Below, one piece after another: positions 8,919 to 17,499 of a DNA stretch of 64,000 bases. Made by a program: the position numbers and the translations under genes. Where the stretch lies: assembly GCA_017509205.1 (NCBI GenBank), contig JAFWQF010000021.1, positions 1 through 64,000 of the forward strand, in the 5' to 3' direction. Below the pieces are notes generated by a model. The model ran no database searches and was not told the DNA's origin. It saw only the letters and a list, made by a program, of their open reading frames with translations. Within the stretch, counting starts at the first letter, position 1. Each line of letters begins with the position of its first letter. Source of the stretch: Clostridiales bacterium. Lineage in GTDB: Bacteria; Bacillota; Clostridia; Saccharofermentanales; Saccharofermentanaceae.

Positions 8919-9461
8919 TCAGGCGTTGTCCCTGATGAGACCGGGAAGAATGCCCGGGATCTTTCCGTAAGAGGTTTTCCATGCCCTGCACAGTTCTGAT
9001 GCTTCGGCTTCAGTCTTGACGGTTATCTCTGCACGGAAGGGCATACCGGAATTGTCCGAGAAAAGAGTGACTTTCCAGAGACCGTCGGGAGTGGGAGCCT
9101 TGGAGCCTGTTACGAGTGCCGCAAGACGCATCTCTTCAATGAGTTCTTTGACGGAAGCATCGAGATTTGAAATAACAGCCGAATTGAGAGCGGGCATGGC
9201 ATCATCAAGAAGTGCTTTGCCGCCGGCTGATATCGTAAGCGTCTCGGTTCCGCCGATAGCAGGAGCAGTCTCGCCGTCATCGTATTCACGGTCCATGAGA
9301 TTGCCTGCGATGAGTTCCTCATAGGCTCTGCTGAAAGTGAAGAAATCAGTATAAAGCTGATCTATGCACCTGTTCATGAGCAGGTGATAACTGATGCCGG
9401 GAACCCGGCTCACGAGATAGAGTATTCTGATCTTTGCTTCAGCAATCGAAAAATCTGCCAT
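8919..9461 (-). CDS. DUF4364 family protein
   Basis: The protein has 180 residues. Family members are found in Clostridia and start with a winged-helix-like segment, seen here as AEAKIRILYLVSRVPGISYHLLMNRC. This suggests a DNA-binding regulator, but the function is unproven. I start it at the ATG of MADFS because AAAGGAG lies eight bases upstream; a TTG seven codons earlier has no such support. It converges on the 1027-residue gene with only five bases between stops and no terminator hairpin. Confidence 0.85.
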   Translation of the reverse strand: MADFSIAEAKIRILYLVSRVPGISYHLLMNRCIDQLYTDFFTFSRAYEELIAGNLMDREYDDGETAPAIGGTETLTISAGGKALLDDAMPALNSAVISNLDASVKELIEEMRLAALVTGSKAPTPDGLWKVTLFSDNSGMPFRAEITVKTEAEASELCRAWKTSYGKIPGILPGLIRDNA

Positions 9462-9481
9462 TTGGTACTCCTTTGTTTCCA

Positions 9482-9512
9482 ATTATAATCGAAAGTCTCA
9501 AAATTGACTCAA
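9482..9512 (-). promoter_or_regulatory. Putative promoter of the DUF4364 gene
   Basis: On the minus strand, TATAAT (plus positions 9482-9487) follows TTGAGT (9507-9512) at a long 19-base spacing. The direct repeat CTCAAAATT, twice between 9498 and 9518, overlaps this region. Confidence 0.4.
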
Positions 9513-9519
9513 AATTTTA

Positions 9520-9549
9520 TTGTTAAGACCGCTTTGTCTTTAATATAAT
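9520..9549 (+). promoter_or_regulatory. Promoter of the ChW-repeat gene, giving a leaderless mRNA
   Basis: TTGTTA at 9520-9525, 18 bases, then a perfect TATAAT at 9544-9549. The ATG of the gene is at 9556, only six bases after the -10 box, which is where transcription should begin. There is no room for a Shine-Dalgarno sequence. Confidence 0.6.
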
Positions 9550-9555
9550 TAAAAA

Positions 9556-11730
9556 ATGGCAAAACAAACGGACAGAAAGTATATTGCATTGTTGGGAAAG
9601 AAGGCTTTTGCCGCAGTTATGGCGGCAGTATCCTGTTTCTACATGTCCGCCGGCATCATGCCCGTGGAATATGTTTTCGCCGATGAGGTTCCTGAAGTAA
9701 CTGCCGAAGAAGACGGCGGTGAAGAAAAGAAGGAAGAACTTGTAAGGAAAACTGTTCCTGAAACAAAACCCGAAAACAAAGAAACCGTAAAAGAGACTGA
9801 AGCAAAGCCTTCCGAAGATAAGCCGGTACAGACTGAAAAGCCTGAAGAAATAGAGAAGGACGAGGCGGAGACCGAGCCTTCGGAATCTTCTGAAACACCT
9901 TCAGAAACGTCAGCAGAGACTACTGCTGAGACTTCTTCTGAAAAGCCTTCTGAAGAATCAGAAGAAAAGCCTGAACAAAAGCCGGAGGAAACAACTGAAG
10001 AAACTACGCCTGAACCCCCGTCAGAGACTGAGCCTGAGGTACCCGCTGAGACTCCTTCTGAAAATGAACCGGAGACCATACCTGATGCAGAGCAGGGCAC
10101 GTCCCAGGATGCCGGAGATACGGCCGATGAGCTCGGATACTCAATGTCTGGTAAGGGCTATCTTCCTAAATATAAAGCAAAGACTGCCCAGTTTAAGGAC
10201 GGCCTTCTTACCATAGGTCAGAAGGGCAAAAGGCTTGAGGCATTTTCGATCAGCCTGAAGAATAAGACCGGCTTTGAGGGAAGCATCACATACAGGGCTT
10301 ACATCAAGAAAAAGGGCTGGTCCAAGTGGGCTGAGTCAGGCAAGGTCGTCGGCACGAAAAAGAAGAACCTCAGGATCGAGGCAGTTCAGATAAAACTCAC
10401 GGGCGAACTTGCAAAGCACTATTTCGTTGAATACAAAGCTTCAGTCAGTACGCTCAAGGATTCACAGGGATGGGTGCATGACGGAACGATCGCAGGCACC
10501 ATGTATAACACCAAAAGAATGGAAGAGCTTCAGGTAAGGCTCGTTCCGGTCGGCGAAAACAAAACGTCCTCGGTAATCTACAGACTCCGCGGACAGTCGT
10601 ACGGATGGCAGAATGAATGGAGCAGGGACGGCGAGGCATGCGGTACTTTTTCTAACCGTATCGAAGCGCTCACGATAGCGCTCGGACCTTCACAGTATCA
10701 AGGCGGTATAACTTACAGGACTTATGTCCAGGACGGCAAGTGGACAGGATGGACTTCAGCCGGAGCAATGAGCGGCAACAGCAAGACGGGCAAGCGCATC
10801 GAGTGCATACAGATGAAGCTTACCGGCGAGATGGCTGAGCATTATGACATCTATTACCGCGTGTATACACAGTCTTTCGGATGGCTCGACTGGGCCGTAA
10901 ACGGACAGGCTTCAGGCACGACGGGATGTTTTTGCAGGATCGAAAAGATCCAGATCGTCCTGCGCGAAAAAGATTCGGGAGAACCCGGAAATGAAGGCGG
11001 AATAACGAGTGCCAAAGAGCATGCTTATTATGCCGCTTCGAATTCCGGTGCCATAATGACATACAAGAACATATTAAGCTGCGGCTATGCGGATCCTGAA
11101 GAATTCAGAAAGCAGCTCATCAAGAATTTCGAGTACATGGACGGCGTCGGTTATTTCCACATGGGCAAGATGGTCCAGGGCTATACTGACTGCGCAGGTT
11201 CCGTTTCGCTGGCATTCAGGGTCGCCCTCGGTACTGCTAAGTTCACGAAAAAGTATAAGAAGGGCACTTTGAGCAACGGCAAACAGCTTTACGGCATCGG
11301 CGTAAACTACTGCGGCATAAAGAGCTACAAAGACAAGTTCGGATGGTGCCGTAACGGTACGGCTTCCGTAAACAGCCACTTCCTGAATACCATTATCAAG
11401 AACAGGAAGATCAAGTATTCGCAAGTTTCGCTTTCTGACAGAAGTGACGGCGTTAAGGGCTGGTCCAATGAAGAGTGGATAGACTATCTCAAGGAGACGG
11501 GTGCAAAGCCCGGCGACGTCATCGTCTGGTTCAATCATGACTGGAGCAAGACCAAAGGCCAGCACATGACCATGTACGCCGGCATCGGAGAAGACGGCAT
11601 TGCATACGAATGGACAGCCTCGAGCACTTACGGCGTCATCCTTTCGCCTCTTACCGACAGGTCACCTCAGAATATCTTTGAGGCATTCACGATTTTTAAG
11701 GGCGTTGCTGACGTAACCGGATATTATTGA
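9556..11730 (+). CDS. Secreted ChW-repeat protein with NlpC/P60-like cysteine peptidase domain
   Basis: The 724-residue protein is exported: a basic N-region (to about 17) and a hydrophobic core ending near VFADE form a signal peptide. Residues about 45-195 are a Glu/Pro/Thr/Ser-rich linker. Residues about 215-475 hold Clostridial hydrophobic-W repeats, with the glycine-tryptophan units KKGWSKWAESG, SQGWVHDGTIAG, NEWSRDGEACG, WTGWTSAGAMSG and FGWLDWAVNGQASG. The C-terminal domain (about 490-724) has a candidate nucleophile in YTDCAGSVSLAFR and a histidine in KGQHMTMYAG, as in NlpC/P60 or CHAP-type enzymes. It is probably a surface-bound murein peptidase or amidase. The ATG seems to be leaderless. 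Confidence 0.85.
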   Translation: MAKQTDRKYIALLGKKAFAAVMAAVSCFYMSAGIMPVEYVFADEVPEVTAEEDGGEEKKEELVRKTVPETKPENKETVKETEAKPSEDKPVQTEKPEEIEKDEAETEPSESSETPSETSAETTAETSSEKPSEESEEKPEQKPEETTEETTPEPPSETEPEVPAETPSENEPETIPDAEQGTSQDAGDTADELGYSMSGKGYLPKYKAKTAQFKDGLLTIGQKGKRLEAFSISLKNKTGFEGSITYRAYIKKKGWSKWAESGKVVGTKKKNLRIEAVQIKLTGELAKHYFVEYKASVSTLKDSQGWVHDGTIAGTMYNTKRMEELQVRLVPVGENKTSSVIYRLRGQSYGWQNEWSRDGEACGTFSNRIEALTIALGPSQYQGGITYRTYVQDGKWTGWTSAGAMSGNSKTGKRIECIQMKLTGEMAEHYDIYYRVYTQSFGWLDWAVNGQASGTTGCFCRIEKIQIVLREKDSGEPGNEGGITSAKEHAYYAASNSGAIMTYKNILSCGYADPEEFRKQLIKNFEYMDGVGYFHMGKMVQGYTDCAGSVSLAFRVALGTAKFTKKYKKGTLSNGKQLYGIGVNYCGIKSYKDKFGWCRNGTASVNSHFLNTIIKNRKIKYSQVSLSDRSDGVKGWSNEEWIDYLKETGAKPGDVIVWFNHDWSKTKGQHMTMYAGIGEDGIAYEWTASSTYGVILSPLTDRSPQNIFEAFTIFKGVADVTGYY

Positions 11731-11796
11731 TCATTCATTTATTGCTATTCCGGGCAAAAATATATTAAATTTGATGATTTTCAGGCCAAAAACCTG

Positions 11797-11825
11797 TTCA
11801 AGAACGCCCTTTGCGGTGCTATACT
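11797..11825 (+). promoter_or_regulatory. Putative pgi promoter
   Basis: TGC followed by TATACT (11820-11825) forms an extended -10. TTCAAG at 11797-11802, 17 bases upstream, is a weak -35. No clear terminator separates it from the preceding gene. Confidence 0.5.
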
Positions 11826-11864
11826 TTGTAATGCTTTTGAAATAATCTGCAAGGAGTTATTGAG

Positions 11865-13214
11865 ATGATTACATTTGACTATTCAAACGCACTCGGCTTT
11901 ATCGGCGGACAGGAAGCAGTAGACAGAATGGAGCCTCAGGTTAAGGCTGCAGCTGACATGCTTCACAAGAAGAACGGCCCCGGCAATGATTTCCTCGGCT
12001 GGCTCGATCTGCCTTCAGCATATGACAAGGAAGAGTTCGCAAGGATCCGCAAGTCTGCACAGAAGATCAGAAGGGATTCCGACGTTCTCATCGTTATCGG
12101 TATCGGAGGTTCCTACCTCGGTGCAAGAGCTGTCATCGAGATGCTTGGCCACAGCTTCCAGAACGCTGTTTCCAAGAAGATCAGGAAGAGCCCGCTGATC
12201 CTTTTCTGCGGCAACTCCATCAGTGCAACATATCTCGCTGACCTCATGGATGTTATCGAGGGCAAGGATATCTCCCTCAACATCATTTCCAAGTCAGGAA
12301 CAACAACAGAGCCTGCTATCGCTTTCCGTATCCTCCGCGCTTACATGGAGAAGAAGTACGGTAAGGAAGAGGCAAGATCCCGTATCTACGCTACAACAGA
12401 CAAGGCAAGGGGAGCACTCAAGGGCCTCGCTACAGAGGAAGGATATGAGTCTTTCGTAGTACCTGACGACGTAGGCGGACGTTTCTCCGTTCTTACAGCC
12501 GTAGGTCTCCTTCCCATCGCTGTTGCAGGCATCGACATCAGAGAGCTCATGAAGGGCGCAAGGGATGCTTCAAAGGCTTACAAGAAGCTTCCTCTTTCCG
12601 AGAATCCCTGCTATCAGTACGCAGCAGTACGTAACTGCCTGCTGCGTTCAGGTTATTCTACTGAGATCATGGTCAACTATGAGCCTTCATTCCACTTCAT
12701 GACAGAGTGGTGGAAGCAGCTCTACGGCGAGTCCGAGGGCAAGGATGGCAGAGGAATCTTCCCTGCAGGCGTAGACAACACAACAGACCTTCATTCCATG
12801 GGCCAGTTCATTCAGGATGGCGCAAGGATCATGTATGAGACTGTTGTCCAGATCGACCAGCCCAGAAGATCTTTCGAGATCCCCAATGATCCCGATAACC
12901 TCGACGGTCTCAACTTCCTCTCCGGCAAGGACATGAACGACGTTAACACAAAGGCAATGCAGGGCACCATCCTTGCACACGTTGACGGTAAGGTTCCGAA
13001 TCTCCTTATCCACATGTCCGAGCAGTCAGCATACGCTCTTGGTGAGCTTATCTACTTCTTCGAGAAGGCATGCGGAATCTCCGGATACATTCTCGCTGTA
13101 AATCCTTTCAACCAGCCCGGTGTTGAGGCTTACAAGAAGAACATGTTCGCTCTCTTGGGCAAGCCCGGATATGAGGATCAGAAGGCAGCGCTCGAGAAGA
13201 GACTTGCTAAATAA
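11865..13214 (+). CDS. pgi: Glucose-6-phosphate isomerase
   Basis: This enzyme interconverts glucose-6-phosphate and fructose-6-phosphate in glycolysis and gluconeogenesis. The 449 residues fit the shorter Firmicutes form. Visible motifs are [12 protein letters not shown] in the sugar-phosphate site, [28 protein letters not shown] (signature 1) and the C-terminal [20 protein letters not shown] stands eight bases ahead of the ATG. It is a single-gene unit closed by a strong terminator. Another hexose-phosphate enzyme, pfkA, is 31 kb away in the same window. Confidence 0.97.
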   Translation: MITFDYSNALGFIGGQEAVDRMEPQVKAAADMLHKKNGPGNDFLGWLDLPSAYDKEEFARIRKSAQKIRRDSDVLIVIGIGGSYLGARAVIEMLGHSFQNAVSKKIRKSPLILFCGNSISATYLADLMDVIEGKDISLNIISKSGTTTEPAIAFRILRAYMEKKYGKEEARSRIYATTDKARGALKGLATEEGYESFVVPDDVGGRFSVLTAVGLLPIAVAGIDIRELMKGARDASKAYKKLPLSENPCYQYAAVRNCLLRSGYSTEIMVNYEPSFHFMTEWWKQLYGESEGKDGRGIFPAGVDNTTDLHSMGQFIQDGARIMYETVVQIDQPRRSFEIPNDPDNLDGLNFLSGKDMNDVNTKAMQGTILAHVDGKVPNLLIHMSEQSAYALGELIYFFEKACGISGYILAVNPFNQPGVEAYKKNMFALLGKPGYEDQKAALEKRLAK

Positions 13215-13246
13215 TCACGCTTATTACAATGCGGTTAAACAACGTG

Positions 13247-13273
13247 CCCGGCGGATGGTCCGCCGGGTATTTT
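13247..13273 (+). terminator. Terminator after pgi
   Basis: CCCGGCGGA (13247-13255) and TCCGCCGGG (13259-13267) form a perfect nine-pair stem with a TGG loop, followed by TATTTTG. A TATAAT at 13278-13283 immediately follows and may be the -10 of the next gene. Confidence 0.85.
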
Positions 13274-13313
13274 GTTATATAATCTGAAAAAACCAAACTG
13301 GCGGAAACGGAAC

Positions 13314-14249
13314 ATGAATAAGGTATTCAAACAGTGGATCGTACCACTTTTCTTTATAACCGTAGGAGCTGTTATAGCGGCTTTTGCTCTTGAGGAATTT
13401 CTTGTTCCTTTTAAGATACTTGACGGCGGCGTTGTCGGTATCTCGATGATCATAAGCCAGCTGACGGGATTCCAGCTCGGTGTCCTGACGATCCTTCTGA
13501 ATATCCCTTTCATGATAGTCGGTTTCAAACGTCTCGGAATAAGGTTTCTTATCCGTTCCATATATGCAATGATTATCTTTTCGGTGTTCCTGAGCGTTTT
13601 CGCGGACATGAAGGAAGTTACCGACAAGGAGATCCTGGTCGTAGCGTTCGGAGGCGTCACGCTGGGTATCGGTGTCGGCCTTATCCTTCGTTACGGCGGA
13701 TGCCTTGACGGAACCGAGATCGTAGCGATGCTCCTTTCGCATCACACTGAGTTTTCAGTAGGCCAGATAGTATTGTTCTTCAACATCATCATCTACGGTG
13801 TTGCAGGCGTGCTCTTCGGACCTGACAGAGCGCTTTATTCACTGCTTACGTATTTCATCACTTCCAAGGTCATAGACATCGTCGAAAACGGCATGGAGCA
13901 GGGCAAGTCCGTCATGATCATCACTGATCACGGCAAGGACATCGCTGATGCCATCTATTCACAGCTCGGCAGAACCTGCACGCAGATGGAAGGAAAGGGC
14001 ATGGTCAGCAACGGCATAAAGACCGTGCTTTACTGTGTCATCACGAGAGTCGAAGTGCCTGCGATAAAGAAGATAATCAACGATGCTGATGTATCAGCGT
14101 TCATGACCATCTCGGACGTTTCGGAGATAGTCGGAAATCACATCAAGAAGAGAAAAGTCATTACTCCCAAGGCGCCCCCTAAGGCAGCTCCCAAAACTCC
14201 GGCAGTCAAGACTCAAAAACCGGCTCACAAAGCTGCTCCAAAAAAGTAA
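13314..14249 (+). CDS. YitT family membrane protein
   Basis: This 311-residue polytopic membrane protein belongs to the YitT/DUF161 family with a C-terminal cytoplasmic DUF2179 domain. About five or six hydrophobic segments fill residues 8-170, including the family stretch LGIGVGLILRYGGCLDGTEIVAMLL. The DUF2179 part follows from about residue 200 (KSVMIITDHGKDIADAI). An Ala/Pro/Lys-rich tail of about 30 residues is added at the end. Function is not established in the family. I use ATG 13314 (MNKVFKQW); a TTG 14 codons earlier overlaps the terminator. Confidence 0.88.
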   Translation: MNKVFKQWIVPLFFITVGAVIAAFALEEFLVPFKILDGGVVGISMIISQLTGFQLGVLTILLNIPFMIVGFKRLGIRFLIRSIYAMIIFSVFLSVFADMKEVTDKEILVVAFGGVTLGIGVGLILRYGGCLDGTEIVAMLLSHHTEFSVGQIVLFFNIIIYGVAGVLFGPDRALYSLLTYFITSKVIDIVENGMEQGKSVMIITDHGKDIADAIYSQLGRTCTQMEGKGMVSNGIKTVLYCVITRVEVPAIKKIINDADVSAFMTISDVSEIVGNHIKKRKVITPKAPPKAAPKTPAVKTQKPAHKAAPKK

Positions 14250-14369
14250 AGAGCAATATCTGTATACTTTTCGATACGATTCATATAGCAACGCAAACTT
14301 CTTTGATATATATTTATATTGGTAGGGGTGGAATTTGCGTTTGAACCTGGATAGCTTTCCAATTACAAA

Positions 14370-15290
14370 ATGAGAGATTTAGTCAGTTATACGTGTTCGT
14401 CATGCGGCGGTGCGTTGACCGTCGATAAGAGTCAGGAAGTCTATGAGTGCCCGTTTTGCGGCAATGCATATGACTTTGTTCAGATGCATCACGATGAACT
14501 TCTGAAAGACGCGGAAACAAACATGCGTCAGATGGAGTTCACTTCAGCAAAAGAGAAGTACAGCGCGATCCTTGAAAGCGATCCGCAGGATTTTTATGCG
14601 CTCCGCGGTCTTGTGCTTTGCAGCGGTCCCGTTATTTCGACTGAATCATTTAAGAAACCCGAAAAGCTGACGGACTGTTCTTTTGATCAGATGAAGGACT
14701 GTCTTAATAAGGTCAAAGAGCAGGCGAAAGAGGCTGATCAGCCGTATTTTGAGAAGCTTTTTGAACTGGTCGATCTTGCTCAGAAACATAAGGCTGCATC
14801 TGAAGAAAAGGCCAGGCTTTCCGGTGAATCGAACAGAAGATTCGGTGAGATAGTCGAGGTCGAACTTGAGCGTGAAGAAGCTAATGAGGAAGCCTGGGAA
14901 AAGGCTAAGTCTGCCGGCAGGGTAATAGCCGCGGTGACTTCCAAACACAGTTACGGGGACGATGATTCCAGAGGTGTGTATGGTCTGGTCATCGGTGGGT
15001 TTACCATCATTATTGTGCTTATCTATTTCCTGAGCTTGTGGGCTTTCGCAGTAATTGCAGGCGTCGCCGCCATTGTTATTGCCGTCCTGATCTTTAATAA
15101 AAGATCGGATGAGAAAAGGCAGGCTGAAATAAGCGCAAAAATGAAAGTCGGCAATGGCAAGAGCGGAGCAGTCGCAACTGAACTTGCTGAGACAGGTAAT
15201 AAGTATTCCCAGGCATACAGGGCACTTGTGAAAATGGAACCGAAGACCAACAAGGCGGCTGAAGTGAAATACACACCGAAAACGTTCTGA
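14370..15290 (+). CDS. Zinc-ribbon protein with helical repeat region and two membrane helices
   Basis: I do not recognise a named family. The 306-residue protein opens with a zinc ribbon of two CxxC pairs (C9, C12, C27, C30). A TPR-like helical stretch (ETNMRQMEFTSAKEKY to YALRGLVLC, about 50-85) and a long charged helix follow. Two membrane segments lie at about 208-242, then a basic cytoplasmic tail. The gene downstream is a soluble paralogue with the ribbon cysteines at identical positions. The ATG has no recognisable Shine-Dalgarno; an in-frame stop near 14351 rules out a longer form. A membrane sensor or chaperone-like role would be a guess. Confidence 0.7.
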   Translation: MRDLVSYTCSSCGGALTVDKSQEVYECPFCGNAYDFVQMHHDELLKDAETNMRQMEFTSAKEKYSAILESDPQDFYALRGLVLCSGPVISTESFKKPEKLTDCSFDQMKDCLNKVKEQAKEADQPYFEKLFELVDLAQKHKAASEEKARLSGESNRRFGEIVEVELEREEANEEAWEKAKSAGRVIAAVTSKHSYGDDDSRGVYGLVIGGFTIIIVLIYFLSLWAFAVIAGVAAIVIAVLIFNKRSDEKRQAEISAKMKVGNGKSGAVATELAETGNKYSQAYRALVKMEPKTNKAAEVKYTPKTF

Positions 15291-15305
15291 CGGCAGGAGT
15301 TTCTG

Positions 15306-15905
15306 ATGGAAAACAATATCAAAGTTATCTGTACAAAATGCGGCGGTGAACTTCTTCCCGATCAGGAAGGGAAGATATACAGATGCATGTATTGCGGCGT
15401 TGCTTTTGGCAGTACAGTTCTGTTTAATAAGGATGCTCACACTAAGGCTCACAAAGCACTGGTCATAGGCGAGTACAACGAAGCGGACGTGTGGTACAGC
15501 TGCATGCTGATGCGTGATCCCGGAAACATATATGCTCTTCGCGGACGCGTACTCTGTGCGGGAAAATGGAAAAGACCTGCCGATATCAGCACTTCATTGA
15601 AGATGTCTGACATCAGGTTTAACAATCTCTACGAGAGGATCGCTGAAGGTGCGGCCCATGCGGATGAGAAATACAGTGAGTACTTTATTTCGTTTAATAA
15701 GCTTGTGAATATCCTTGCTCAGATCCAGGGAAAGAGTTTTGAACTCAGGTCTCTTATCAAAGAGGACGATGAACCTTCCGGAAAACGTGACGCTGTTACC
15801 TATTCCAAGGGAATGCTGGGAACTGCATTTGAAACAACCCGCAAGGTCCTGAACTTAATGGACATAGAATTCGGACTCGACAAAACGCCTGATCCGGAAG
15901 AATGA
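15306..15905 (+). CDS. Zinc-ribbon protein, soluble paralogue of the preceding gene
   Basis: The protein has 199 residues and no membrane segment. The zinc ribbon again uses C9, C12, C27 and C30. The helical region with ANYALRGRVLC-like wording (NIYALRGRVLC) matches YALRGLVLC of the upstream protein, so the two are tandem duplicates that differ in the membrane part. GGCAGGAG stands ahead of the ATG, and the gap to the upstream gene is 15 bases, so they are cotranscribed and may form a complex. Function is unknown. Confidence 0.7.
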   Translation: MENNIKVICTKCGGELLPDQEGKIYRCMYCGVAFGSTVLFNKDAHTKAHKALVIGEYNEADVWYSCMLMRDPGNIYALRGRVLCAGKWKRPADISTSLKMSDIRFNNLYERIAEGAAHADEKYSEYFISFNKLVNILAQIQGKSFELRSLIKEDDEPSGKRDAVTYSKGMLGTAFETTRKVLNLMDIEFGLDKTPDPEE

Positions 15906-15935
15906 CCGGCGTTCAAAATACGGAGATAAGCAACA

Positions 15936-16571
15936 GTGTTTTTTGATAATGCATACTTCATAAAAGGCTCGGCATATGCCGGCAAATCAACGATGGTAAA
16001 ACTTCTTGCCGAAAAGCATGGCGGTATTTTGTGTGAAGAGAATTACCATGACCGGTATTCAGGTGAACTGGACAGCAGCGAGTTCCCGTGCCTTACATAT
16101 ACCCGCGATCTTAAGGACTGGCATGATTTTATAAGGCGCACGCCTGAAGAATATCTTGCGTGGATCGACGGTGTTGCAAAAGAGTGCGAGATATTAGAAC
16201 TGCGCATCTTAAAGGATCTGTGCTCACAGGGAAAGCCGGTGTTTGTAGATTCGAATATCTCACTTGAAACGCTCAAGAAGATCACGCCGCATGATCACGT
16301 TCTTGTTATGCTTGCGGATCCCATGATCTCGGTTAACAGATTTTTCGAGCGCCCCGATAAGGAAAAGCAGTTCCTTTATAAACTGATAATGGAAGAACCC
16401 GATCCCGAAAAGGCGTTGGAGAACTACCGTCAGGGGCTTATGCTCATCAATTCGCAGGAGCGTTATGACCGTTATCTGAATTCAGGATTTACGGTCATAA
16501 AAAGAGATGACGGCAGAAACATTGATCAGACTCTTGAAATGGTGGAAAAAGCTTTCGGTCTTACAACATAA
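15936..16571 (+). CDS. P-loop NTPase, kinase-like
   Basis: The 211-residue protein has a Walker A motif at 11-19 (GSAYAGKST), preceded by a hydrophobic beta strand, and a possible Walker B in GKPVFVDSNIS. The pattern resembles small-molecule kinases of the P-loop superfamily (adenylate or shikimate kinase-like). No substrate can be assigned. The start is GTG at 15936 with CGGAGA ten bases upstream; no ATG fits. It follows the zinc-ribbon pair after 30 bases and probably shares their transcript. Confidence 0.65.
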   Translation: MFFDNAYFIKGSAYAGKSTMVKLLAEKHGGILCEENYHDRYSGELDSSEFPCLTYTRDLKDWHDFIRRTPEEYLAWIDGVAKECEILELRILKDLCSQGKPVFVDSNISLETLKKITPHDHVLVMLADPMISVNRFFERPDKEKQFLYKLIMEEPDPEKALENYRQGLMLINSQERYDRYLNSGFTVIKRDDGRNIDQTLEMVEKAFGLTT

Positions 16572-16674
16572 TTCGGTCTTATCTGTCACTTTCATTGCGA
16601 ACCTTCTTCTATTCAGGGTCTTTGAGAAAAGAAGGTGATAACATAATCGAAAATGATATGGTTCAGGAGGCATT

Positions 16675-17499
16675 ATGAGACTGGGAACATCAAGTCCGCT
16701 AAAGCATGATTCAGCAGAAGAATGGGCAAAGAACCAGATTGCATTAGGCTGCAGATCTGTAGTGTTCCCGCTGTCTTCTGATGACCCCGAAGAGAAGATA
16801 AAAGAATATGTTGATGCTGCCAGGAAATATGATCTTCTCATAGCTGAAGTCGGCATCTGGCGCAATGCGATGTCAATGGATCCTGATGACCGCAAAGCAC
16901 AGCGTGATTACTGCGTGAGACAGCTTCAGCTTGCAGACCGTATCGGTGCGCGCTGTGCCGTTAATGTTGCAGGCGCAATGGGCCCAAGATGGGACGGTCA
17001 TTATAAAGAAAACTTCACTGAAGAAACCAAAGCTGAGATAGTGAAGATGGTCCGCGAGATCATCGACAGGGCAGAGGTGACCAATACGTATTTTACGCTG
17101 GAACCCATGCCGTGGATGATACCCACGGGTCCCGTGGATTACGTGAGGCTTATCGAAGAAGTAAACCGCGACCGTTTTGCGGTTCACATGGACATCATTA
17201 ACATGACCAATTCTTTCGATAGATATTACGGTGCGGAAAGATTCATCGACCGTTGCGCGGAACTCCTCGGAAACAGGATCAGGAGCTGCCACATCAAGGA
17301 CGTTCATCTCAAAGAGGAATATACTTTCCAGCTCGAGGAATGTGCACCGGGCAAAGGTGAATTCCCGCTGCGTTACTACGTCCAGAAGATGAATTCACTC
17401 GATCCTGACATGCCGGTTATTCTCGAGCATCTGAATACGGACGAAGAATACATCCAGTACATGAATTACCTTAAGGAGGTCCTCTATGGCATACAGTAG
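16675..17499 (+). CDS. Sugar phosphate isomerase/epimerase family TIM-barrel protein
   Basis: This 274-residue protein has the xylose-isomerase-like TIM-barrel fold (AP-endonuclease-2 superfamily). Likely metal ligands are the glutamate in TYFTLEPMPW, the aspartate/histidine of VHMDIINMTN, the histidine in SCHIKDVHL, and the glutamate in MPVILEHL. This pattern occurs in epimerases and isomerases of sugars and sugar acids. The exact substrate is unknown. AGGAGG precedes the ATG. Its last 14 bases overlap the start of an FMN-dependent dehydrogenase, so the two products are made together and probably act in one pathway. Confidence 0.82.
   Translation: MRLGTSSPLKHDSAEEWAKNQIALGCRSVVFPLSSDDPEEKIKEYVDAARKYDLLIAEVGIWRNAMSMDPDDRKAQRDYCVRQLQLADRIGARCAVNVAGAMGPRWDGHYKENFTEETKAEIVKMVREIIDRAEVTNTYFTLEPMPWMIPTGPVDYVRLIEEVNRDRFAVHMDIINMTNSFDRYYGAERFIDRCAELLGNRIRSCHIKDVHLKEEYTFQLEECAPGKGEFPLRYYVQKMNSLDPDMPVILEHLNTDEEYIQYMNYLKEVLYGIQ

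Noticed and set aside
9639-10100. Long Ser/Val-rich open frame on the minus strand
   Set aside because: It is the shadow of the Glu/Pro/Thr/Ser-rich linker of the ChW protein; no ribosome site.
9556-11730. Surface protein as part of a prophage lysis module
   Set aside because: No holin, integrase, portal or tail genes lie around it, and it has a normal signal peptide.
14290-14350. CGCAAA ... TTTGCG inverted arms before the zinc-ribbon gene
   Set aside because: Only six bases match, with a loop over 35 bases; chance is likely.
14646-15452. 268-codon minus-strand frame
   Set aside because: It spans both zinc-ribbon genes and their gap in antisense, has low-quality composition and no start signal.
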